Positions 14,518 to 20,343 of a stretch of 20,343 nucleotides of DNA are shown piece by piece. Each line of letters begins with the position of its first letter. Position 1 is the stretch's first letter. The DNA is from Acidobacteriota bacterium. GTDB taxonomy: Bacteria > Acidobacteriota > Vicinamibacteria > Vicinamibacterales > UBA8438. The DNA is taken from NCBI GenBank assembly GCA_005778315.1, contig SXOW01000470.1:1-20343 (forward strand), written 5' to 3'. Under the pieces are notes generated by a model. That model ran no database searches. It had not been told where the DNA came from and saw only the letters and a program-made list of their open reading frames with translations. The position numbers and the translations under genes were made by a program.

Positions 14518-16749
14518 ATGGGGGCCGTGCGCGTATCGAGAGGCACCGCCATCGGTCTGACCGCGATCCTCGTCGCTGCGTGCGGCATCGGCATGACCGC
14601 CGTCGCGGCCGCACGACACGGCCTCGCGGCGCGCTACTACCCAAACCCTGTGTGGACCGGCGTCCCGGTGGCGTCTGGCCTGGACGATCGGATCGCGACG
14701 GATGTGGTCGAGGGGCGGATGGCCGCCATCGGTGGCGCTGGCTTCAGCGCCAGATGGCAAGGGTTTCTCCGGGTGGACCACCCAGCGGAGTACCGCTTCA
14801 CGGTCGTCTCGGACGATGTCGCCTGGTTGTATCTGGACGGACGCCTCCGGGTGAACGACGGTCTGCGCGGCCCATCCCGCCAGACGGCAATCGTGCCCCT
14901 CGCGGCCGGTCCACACCCCATCGAGGTGGCGTTCTTCACCCACGGCGGAGACTACGATCTGGCGCTGCTCTGGGCCGAAGGGTCCGGCCCCGCGGAGCCG
15001 GTCGCCGCCGACCGGCTGTTTCCCACGCGCGGAACCTCGCTCGCCTACGATGCGCTGTGGGGAGAGGCGTATCTGTGGCCCCTGACCGGCTCGCTGTTCA
15101 TATTCGCCGCCCTCTGCTGGTGGCCGCTGCGCCAGGTGGCGCGGCACTGTCACGAGCGCGCTGACGAGCCTGATGCCAACCGGGTCCTGTGGGGGCTGCT
15201 GGCCATCGGCTTTCTCCTGAGTGTGGTCGCCATCGGCTGGGGGCTTCCGCAGCCGATCACGTGGGCCGCCGACGAGGTGCACCCGATCGACGTCACAGAC
15301 GCCGTGGCCCAGCGCTTCTCAGGCGGCTGGACCCTGAAGTACCCGCCGATGCAGCTCTACCTGCTGGCCATCCTGTATGCACCGTTCTTCGTCGCCGAAT
15401 CGTTCGGGATGGTGGATCTCACTGCGGTCGGGACACACGCAGCGCTCTTTGTGCTGGCCCGTGGGATGAGTGTGGCGATGGCGGTGGGCACGGTCTATGT
15501 CGTGTATCTCTGTGGGTTGCAGCTCTATCGGAGTCGGAGTGCCGGGCTGGGGGCGGCCGCGCTGGTGGCGGCCATGCCGCCGTTCGTCTACTACGCCAAG
15601 ATGGCCAACGTGGACGTGCCCTATCTGTTCTGGTTCGCGTTGTCACTGCTGTTCTACATCCGCATCGTGCAGACCGATCGCACCGGAGACTACATCCGGT
15701 TCGCGTTCACCGCGGCGCTCGCCATCTGCACCAAGGACCAGGCGTATGGGCACTACGTGCTCCCGGTCGTGCACCTGATATGGCTGCGCGCTCGGCGAGG
15801 GACCGCGGAGGGCGCGTGGGCACGGGTCGGGGCGCTCTGGTCGGACCGCCGGCTACAGAGCGCCGCGGTGACCGGCGTCACCGTGCTCGTGCTGGGCTAC
15901 AACCTGGCGTTCAACTGGACCGGATTCCTCGAGCACGTCGCCGTACTGGTCGGACCAGTCAGCGAAATATCTCGCATGTTCGAGGCGACCCCGGCCGGAC
16001 ATCTCGCGATGGCCTGGGAGGCGGTTCGAGTGCTGGCGTTGTGTCTTGGACCGCCCGGGCTCCTGGTCTGCGTCGTCGGCCTGGTCGCCAGCGTACGCGC
16101 CGCGAGTCAGGCGGACCTATTTCTGTTGTTGCCGGCGCTGTCCTTTTACCTGACGGTCATCAGCGTGGTCATGTATCACTACGACCGATTTTTCCTCGGG
16201 ATCTGCTTCATCCTCGCGCTGTTCGGGGGAAAGGCGCTGACCGCCGCGTTGGCTCCGGGCCGCTGGCTCGGCTGGCGCCGGGCGGCCGTGGCTGGGCTGT
16301 TCGGGTACCTGTTGCTCTCGGCGGTCACCGTCGACGTGGTGATGGCCAGCGACTCACGCTATGCGGTGGAGCGCTGGCTCTCCGAGCGCGCCCACGCCCG
16401 CGGGCGCGTCGGCATGGCCGGCATGGCCATCTACCTGCCCCGGGTCGATCCGGCGCGGGCACTGACGGTCCGGGAATCGTGGGTCGACGTCGACAGGCTG
16501 CAACCGCGATTCATCGTGGTCAACCGAGGTTACAGCTGCCGCGCAGAGCCGGGCAGTTCAGCGGCCGACTTCTACGCAGGCTTGCGCGACGGGTCGAGAG
16601 GATATCGCCTCTCCCTGGCCCACCGGTCGACGCCGGCTTGGCCGGTCGTCGGCCCCGACCGCGTGTGGCGGAGCGCCTGCGAGGATCCCTTTTCGGGGCT
16701 GGCCAAGATCAACCCGGAGATTCAGGTGTTCGAGCGTGTCGGGGGCTGA
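14518..16749 (+). CDS. PA14-domain/GT-C fusion membrane glycosyltransferase (743 aa)
   Basis: A signal-like N-terminal helix is followed by a PA14-type beta domain at about residues 35-155: GLAARYYPN, a Q-G-F-L-R-V strand, YRFTVVSDDVAWLYLDG and the closing HPIEVAFFTHGGDYDLALLW. From 185 on there are about ten membrane segments with a GT-C pattern. Asp252-Glu253 in TWAADEVHP lie in the first external loop, as in ArnT/PMT enzymes, and YAKMANVDVP later matches the A-x-x-D-x-P motif. GT-C enzymes use polyprenyl-phosphate sugars outside the membrane, and PA14 commonly binds glycans. The fusion suggests recognition of an extracytoplasmic glycan acceptor. ATG 14518 lies one base after the phosphatase stop; no Shine-Dalgarno sequence is seen, so coupling is likely. 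Confidence 0.88.
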   Translation: MGAVRVSRGTAIGLTAILVAACGIGMTAVAAARHGLAARYYPNPVWTGVPVASGLDDRIATDVVEGRMAAIGGAGFSARWQGFLRVDHPAEYRFTVVSDDVAWLYLDGRLRVNDGLRGPSRQTAIVPLAAGPHPIEVAFFTHGGDYDLALLWAEGSGPAEPVAADRLFPTRGTSLAYDALWGEAYLWPLTGSLFIFAALCWWPLRQVARHCHERADEPDANRVLWGLLAIGFLLSVVAIGWGLPQPITWAADEVHPIDVTDAVAQRFSGGWTLKYPPMQLYLLAILYAPFFVAESFGMVDLTAVGTHAALFVLARGMSVAMAVGTVYVVYLCGLQLYRSRSAGLGAAALVAAMPPFVYYAKMANVDVPYLFWFALSLLFYIRIVQTDRTGDYIRFAFTAALAICTKDQAYGHYVLPVVHLIWLRARRGTAEGAWARVGALWSDRRLQSAAVTGVTVLVLGYNLAFNWTGFLEHVAVLVGPVSEISRMFEATPAGHLAMAWEAVRVLALCLGPPGLLVCVVGLVASVRAASQADLFLLLPALSFYLTVISVVMYHYDRFFLGICFILALFGGKALTAALAPGRWLGWRRAAVAGLFGYLLLSAVTVDVVMASDSRYAVERWLSERAHARGRVGMAGMAIYLPRVDPARALTVRESWVDVDRLQPRFIVVNRGYSCRAEPGSSAADFYAGLRDGSRGYRLSLAHRSTPAWPVVGPDRVWRSACEDPFSGLAKINPEIQVFERVGG

Positions 16750-16873
16750 GGGCGCCACCCTGAGGTTGAGGATGCGGGCAACCGGGCATTCCGCGACCGA
16801 AATCAGGGATGCAAAACGCTGTGGTATCGTGGCCAAGGTCAGGTCCACGCCCCGGTTCGCCGGCAGCCCCTTG

Positions 16874-18295
16874 ATGAAATCCGAGCCAGACACGGCGCAT
16901 GCAGGACCGGACGAGCTGCCGCACCGGCTCATTCGGCTAGGGGTGCCCGCGGCACTGTTCGTCGGTTTGACCCTGCTCCGGACCCACGGTATCACGCGTA
17001 GTTTCTGGATGTTCGACGACCAGATTCGCTACTGGGACACCGCACTCCTTCCATTCACGGACCTGCCGTGGCTCGGCCCGCAGACCCACCACGGTGGCCA
17101 TGCATTGGGACCGGGGTTCTACTGGGTTCTGTGGATTATCCGCGTGATGCTGGGGCCATGGTTCGACAACCTGCCGCACGCCGGCGCCATTGGCCAGGTG
17201 CTGCTGGCCTCAGCGGCCGACACCGTCCTGCTCGTCGCCTTGTGGAGGAGGACCCGCTCGGTCTGGCTGGCCCTCGCCACCGTGATTCTGATAGCGACCG
17301 CACCGTTCGACCTGGCCCTCTCTGCGACCATCTGGAATCCGATCATGGCGGCGGTGGCCATCAAGACCGCGACGGCACTGGTCCTGCTCGGGTGGCCAGA
17401 ACACTCGCTCGGTCACGCCGGGGCCACCGCCGCGGTGGCCTGGATTGCCATGCATTGCAACCTGCCGGCGATCTTTCCTATCGTCGGCATCTTCGCCGCC
17501 ATCGTGCTCCCGCCACTGCTCAACCGGAACTACCGCGACAGCGCCCGGCGCGCCGCGATGATCGTGCTGGTGGTGACAATCCTTCAGATTCCGTATTCCG
17601 CGCAGCAGATCTGGCGCGATCCGGGAGGCGGTGGCGCTGGTGTGTCGGCGATCACCGAGAGTCTCGACCAAGTACTCTGGGGACCGGAGCCACTGCGTCT
17701 GACAGAGAGCGCGGCATCCCTGGCCCATGCCGTCAACCGCATCCAGGTGGATCCATGGCAGGCCAGCTGGATTGGCTGGGTCCTCGCCGCCTGTGGCGTG
17801 CTTGTCGTCGTGCGCCACCGGCGTGACGTCCCCCTGCTCGCGATCACCGTCCTGCCGCTACTCGCGGCACTGGTCGGGTACGCCCTGTGGCTCAGGGACT
17901 ACGACGACTATTACTATCTGTCGGTCATGCCCGCCGCGGTCCTCACGTTCCAGTTTGGCCTCACGGCCCTGGCCCCCGCCCGGGCGGCCCGCGGGGTGAC
18001 GATCGCCCTGGCGGTGGTTGTCGTGGCGTTGCTGCCGGCTCGGGCGCGCCAGTCGACGACCATTCACCGCATGCCCGAGTACGGGCCACTGGTGGAAGGC
18101 TCCAGGCAAATCCTGAAACGCAACGTCGCGGTGCGAGAAATTCGAGCCGATTTCCTGCCGCTTGGCAGCGACTCGGAGTTTCTGTTTCGAGCCATGGGTG
18201 GCCAGCTTGATCCCACCGCCGACTGGGTGGCGCGCGTTGAGGCCAGCGGACTGGTCTCCTACGACCAGGTGTCGCCGGGACGATCGGGCACATGA
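16874..18295 (+). CDS. Polytopic membrane protein, GT-C glycosyltransferase-like (473 aa)
   Basis: About ten to eleven hydrophobic segments span the protein. The first external loop has an acidic motif, MFDDQIRYWD at residues 46-55, positioned like the catalytic Asp/Glu motif of GT-C enzymes. It is followed by a long loop rich in Gly/His/Pro (LGPQTHHGGHALGPGFYW). No domain was firmly recognised, so glycosyltransferase is an inference from topology, motif and neighbours. ATG 16874 is chosen because upstream codons look noncoding and no other start has ribosome-site support; GTG 16736 is in frame and would overlap the previous gene by 14 bases. The 124-base gap before it could hold a promoter but none is convincing. 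Its stop overlaps the UbiA start by ATGA. Confidence 0.75.
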   Translation: MKSEPDTAHAGPDELPHRLIRLGVPAALFVGLTLLRTHGITRSFWMFDDQIRYWDTALLPFTDLPWLGPQTHHGGHALGPGFYWVLWIIRVMLGPWFDNLPHAGAIGQVLLASAADTVLLVALWRRTRSVWLALATVILIATAPFDLALSATIWNPIMAAVAIKTATALVLLGWPEHSLGHAGATAAVAWIAMHCNLPAIFPIVGIFAAIVLPPLLNRNYRDSARRAAMIVLVVTILQIPYSAQQIWRDPGGGGAGVSAITESLDQVLWGPEPLRLTESAASLAHAVNRIQVDPWQASWIGWVLAACGVLVVVRHRRDVPLLAITVLPLLAALVGYALWLRDYDDYYYLSVMPAAVLTFQFGLTALAPARAARGVTIALAVVVVALLPARARQSTTIHRMPEYGPLVEGSRQILKRNVAVREIRADFLPLGSDSEFLFRAMGGQLDPTADWVARVEASGLVSYDQVSPGRSGT

Positions 18296-18918
18296 CGAGT
18301 CGCGAAAGGGAGACCGACTCACGAGCGCCGACGTGGCGGGACTATGTGGCGCTGGCGCGGCCCGACCATTGGGTGAAGCACATCCTGATCGTGCCCGGCA
18401 TGGTCCTGGCCTCGATGTTCCGCCCGGAGCGCCTGCCCGACCAGCTGGCGGACATCGCGGTGGGCCTGCTCAGCGCGGCGGCCATCGCGTCGGCCAACTA
18501 TGTGCTGAACGAGTGGCTGGATCGCTCGTTCGACGCGCACAACCCGCGGAAAGCCAGCCGACCGGCGGTGCAGAAACGGCTCTCCGTCGGCGTGGTCTCG
18601 GCTGAATACGTCGCACTCGCGGTGGGCGGCTTGGTGTTGGCGGCGGCACTGTCGCCACTGTTTCTTCTCGTCTCAGCCGTATTCCTCCTGAGCGGGCTCC
18701 TCTACAACGTACCGCCGATACGCACCAAGGATGTCGCGTTTCTCGATGTGTTCAGCGAGTCGGTCAACAGCCCGATCCGCCTGACGCTCGGGTGGGCGAT
18801 GGTCTCGTCGACGACGATCCCGCCGAGCAGTCTCCTGCTCGCGTACTGGATGGGCGGCGGATTCCTCATGGCGCTCAAGCGCCTGGCCGAGTACCGCGCC
18901 GCGCGAGACGCCGGCTAG
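18292..18918 (+). CDS. UbiA-family prenyltransferase, polyprenyl-phosphate phosphoribosyltransferase-like; frame stopped by in-frame TAG
   Basis: This frame encodes the first 208 residues of a UbiA-superfamily enzyme. ARPDHWVKH at 22-30 and NEWLDRSFD at 73-81 form the first Asp-rich, metal/diphosphate-binding motif, altered from NDxxD to NExxD. LLYNVPPIRTKDVAFLDVFSESVNSPIRL at 137-164 contains the second acidic region. The closest pattern is the subfamily that includes mycobacterial decaprenyl-phosphate phosphoribosyltransferase, which joins PRPP to a polyprenyl phosphate, rather than the quinone or heme enzymes. A TAG at 18916-18918 ends it after KRLAEYRAARDAG, yet the same frame continues with family-like sequence to 19275. 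The start overlaps the previous gene by 4 bases. As encoded, the product would lack its last membrane helices and probably be inactive. Confidence 0.88.
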   Translation: MTSRERETDSRAPTWRDYVALARPDHWVKHILIVPGMVLASMFRPERLPDQLADIAVGLLSAAAIASANYVLNEWLDRSFDAHNPRKASRPAVQKRLSVGVVSAEYVALAVGGLVLAAALSPLFLLVSAVFLLSGLLYNVPPIRTKDVAFLDVFSESVNSPIRLTLGWAMVSSTTIPPSSLLLAYWMGGGFLMALKRLAEYRAARDAG

Positions 18919-19275
18919 GTCGAGTCCCTGGCGCGCTACCGTCGGTCGTTCGGCCCGTATCGCGAAGACACGTTGCTGCTATCGGGGTTCCTGTATTCAC
19001 AGCTGGCGGCGTTCTTCCTCGCGGTATTTCTCATCAAGTACCGGGTGGAGTATTTGTTGGCACTCCCCCTCTTCGCAGCGCTGTTCACGACGTATCTGCG
19101 AATCGCGCTGAAGCCATCCTCATCGGCGATGGCCCCTGAAGGCCTGTTCAGGGAGCGCGGACTCATCGTCCTCGTCGTGGGGCTAGCGTTGGCGCTGGTG
19201 GTCCTGTCGGGCCTGGACCTGCCCATGCTGGAGGTCTTCAGCAGCCCGTTCTACATCGAGGTCTTCCGCGAGTAG
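18919..19275 (+). pseudogene. C-terminal part of the UbiA-family gene, separated by the TAG
   Basis: These 118 sense codons are in the same frame as the upstream part and have no further stop until TAG 19273-19275. They contain ARYRRSFGPYREDTLLLSG, which is where the family continues (Y-R-K-S-F then Y-x-E-x-x-L-L), followed by two to three membrane helices. No credible ribosome site precedes a start here; TTG 18973 is the first weak possibility. The reading is therefore one gene split by a nonsense codon, by readthrough, or by a sequencing error. Confidence 0.8.
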
Positions 19276-19278
19276 CGG

Positions 19279-20031
19279 CTACGGGCGCTGATCCGTCGCG
19301 CGGTAGCGCCCGCGCCAGTCGTCCACGCGGAGCCGGACCAGATCGGCGAGCATCCGCGCTGAATCGCGCGCCGGGTGCACCCGGCTGAGCGGATCATTCA
19401 CCCAGGTGACCGGCACTTCGACCACCCGGAATCCGAGTTTCCGGGCGATCCAGAGCAGCTCCACATCGAATGAGAATCCTGCTAACCGCTGCCGCCCAAA
19501 GATCTGGTCCGCCGCCTCACCGCGAAGACACTTGAAACCACATTGCGTATCGCGGATACCGGGCACCGCCAGCCGACGCACCACCTGATTGAAGATGCGG
19601 CCCATGGACTGGCGCCACCACGCTTGCCGCACGCGCACATCGGATGCGGGCAGCGCGCGCGAGCCGATCGCGATGTCCACGCCATCGTCCAGCGCGGCGA
19701 TGAGCCGATCGACCTCCTCAATGGGGGTGGAGAGATCCGCGTCCGAGAACAGACGATAGCGGCCGCGAGCGGCCAGCATTCCGCGCCGCACCGCATACCC
19801 CTTTCCCCGATTGGGCTGGTGATGAAGGACGACCAGCGCCGGCCACTCGAGACCCACTCCTCGCGCGAGCTCGAGTGTCCCGTCACCGCCGCCATCGACC
19901 ACCACGATCACCTCGCTGGTGAAGCGACGGCTGTCGAGAAAGCGTCGTATCGCGTCCAGGGTGGGGCCCAGCCGCGCCGCCTCCTCGTAGGCGGGCACGA
20001 CGACGCTCAGGTAGACCCCGTCGTCGGTCAT
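19279..20031 (-). CDS. Family 2 glycosyltransferase, dolichyl/polyprenyl-phosphate glucosyltransferase-like (250 aa)
   Basis: A GT-A fold is evident. SVVVPAYEEAARLGPTL opens it, VVVDGGGDGT follows, and NRGKGYAVRRGMLAARGRY leads to the metal-binding SDADLSTP, a D-A-D form of the DXD motif. IAIGSRA, RQSMGRIFNQVVRRL and DTQCGFKCLRGEAA match ALG5-like enzymes that transfer glucose or a related hexose from a nucleotide sugar to a polyprenyl phosphate on the cytosolic face. There is no C-terminal membrane domain. ATG 20031 is chosen because homology starts six residues later. GTG 20073 is in frame and would add 14 residues without family similarity. It converges on the UbiA gene with three bases between the stops, and could supply donors to the GT-C-like proteins. 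Confidence 0.9.
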   Translation of the reverse strand: MTDDGVYLSVVVPAYEEAARLGPTLDAIRRFLDSRRFTSEVIVVVDGGGDGTLELARGVGLEWPALVVLHHQPNRGKGYAVRRGMLAARGRYRLFSDADLSTPIEEVDRLIAALDDGVDIAIGSRALPASDVRVRQAWWRQSMGRIFNQVVRRLAVPGIRDTQCGFKCLRGEAADQIFGRQRLAGFSFDVELLWIARKLGFRVVEVPVTWVNDPLSRVHPARDSARMLADLVRLRVDDWRGRYRATDQRP

Positions 20032-20098
20032 GGTCGGCGATCCGCAGCGTACGCAGTGCGCATGAAGCGCCACATCATCTCATGCTCGTCAGCCAAAA

Positions 20099-20128
20099 TT
20101 GCGACGGTAGGCGGGCGCACACTACAAT
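20099..20128 (+). promoter_or_regulatory. Sigma70-like promoter before the small secreted ORF
   Basis: TTGCGA (20099-20104), an 18-base spacer and TACAAT (20123-20128) match the sigma70 pattern at 4/6 and 5/6. Transcription would start near 20135, leaving about 20 bases before ATG 20156, with AAAGGAG at 20143-20149. Confidence 0.6.
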
Positions 20129-20155
20129 CGCGGACCATCGCCAAAGGAGTGCCCA

Positions 20156-20308
20156 ATGGTGTGTCCTGCCCTGCTCCGGCGCCTGACCCCCTTCGTGACC
20201 CTGGCCGTGCTGTGCGGCGCGCCGGGGGTCAGCGCACAGTCGGGCTCCAACACGATGCACAACCCTTACCGCATGCTGGAAGGGTGGGCCACCCACCTCG
20301 CGCCGTGA
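20156..20308 (+). CDS. Small secreted protein (50 aa), possibly a truncated propeller-type lyase N-terminus
   Basis: This short ORF has strong expression signals: promoter 20099-20128 and AAAGGAG six bases before ATG. It starts with a clear signal peptide (LLRRLTPFVTLAVLC..., cleaved near VSA|QS). The mature part, beginning SGSNTMHNPYRMLEGWATH, resembles the opening of secreted NHL/peptidyl-alpha-hydroxyglycine-lyase-like propellers, which normally run to about 300 residues or more. Here a TGA ends the frame after 50 codons. It may be a remnant, a frameshifted gene, or a genuine small secreted peptide of about 26 residues. The resemblance is a recalled pattern over about ten residues and is weak. 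Confidence 0.5.
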   Translation: MVCPALLRRLTPFVTLAVLCGAPGVSAQSGSNTMHNPYRMLEGWATHLAP

Positions 20309-20343
20309 TGCAACGAGACTTCTCTTCCCTGACCCGCGGCGGA
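20308..20343 (+). CDS. Start of a possible FAD-dependent glycerol-3-phosphate dehydrogenase-like gene (12 codons visible)
   Basis: ATG 20308 overlaps the small ORF's TGA by one base (TGATG), a common coupling junction. The 12 residues MQRDFSSLTRGG look like the opening of GlpD-type enzymes, which usually read M-x-R-D-x-x-x-L before the FAD-binding strand. The FAD motif itself would lie outside the window, so this is tentative. Confidence 0.28.
   Translation, partial: MQRDFSSLTRGG

Noticed and set aside
15189..16763. 524-residue ORF in another frame of the PA14-GT-C gene.
   Set aside because: It is low-complexity Arg/Gly/Ala sequence from a shifted frame in GC-rich DNA, while the main frame has coherent domains.
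18916..18918. Pyrrolysine or TAG-reassigned genetic code.
   Set aside because: TAG is the natural stop of several other genes here, and no pyl genes are in the window.

Overview
This is a GC-rich bacterial window whose genes mostly have strongly G/C-biased third codon positions. It combines a quinoprotein-type dehydrogenase, a NIPSNAP protein, a BamB/PQQ-like propeller, a DUF1326 protein and a DrrAB-like ABC exporter. That mix recalls Acidobacteriota, particularly Vicinamibacteria-like soil lineages, but the assignment rests on gene content only. No rRNA, tRNA, CRISPR array, transposase or phage gene was seen, so this looks like ordinary chromosome.

Layout. (1) 1-1489, minus strand: a secreted NIPSNAP protein followed by a PQQ-dependent dehydrogenase cut by the window edge, with a good sigma70-like promoter at 1615-1643. 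(2) 1788-4139, plus strand: a tightly packed ABC-2 exporter (ATPase and permease) and a DUF1326 protein, preceded by a dense GC hairpin cluster and ended by a hairpin at 4175-4193. (3) 4206-8881: a minus-strand radical SAM/SPASM enzyme with an N-terminal PqqD-like domain. Divergent from it are a 119-residue protein resembling the N-terminal part of long-chain alcohol oxidases, a GMC flavoprotein and an NAD-dependent epimerase/3-beta-HSD-like enzyme. (4) 8888-13768, minus strand: a classical SDR, a secreted PQQ-like propeller and a large HerA-like ATPase. (5) 13947-19275, plus strand: a PTPMT1-like phosphatase, a PA14-GT-C fusion, a second GT-C-like membrane protein and a UbiA-family prenyltransferase. 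An ALG5-like GT2 enzyme converges on them. (6) 20099-20343: a promoter, a 50-residue secreted ORF and the first 12 codons of a possible FAD-dependent dehydrogenase.

Two parts look most interesting. Region 5 reads as a lipid-linked sugar system: UbiA-type prenyl-phosphate phosphoribosyl transfer, a phosphatase, a GT2 that charges polyprenyl phosphate, and two GT-C enzymes that could use such donors outside the membrane. Its UbiA gene carries an in-frame TAG at codon 209, with 118 intact family-like codons behind it. Region 3 pairs a RiPP-maturase-like radical SAM protein with a flavin/NAD oxidoreductase set and no recognisable precursor, so it may be an undescribed peptide-derived redox system. 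Its GMC gene is separated from its putative N-terminal domain by a single in-frame TGA.
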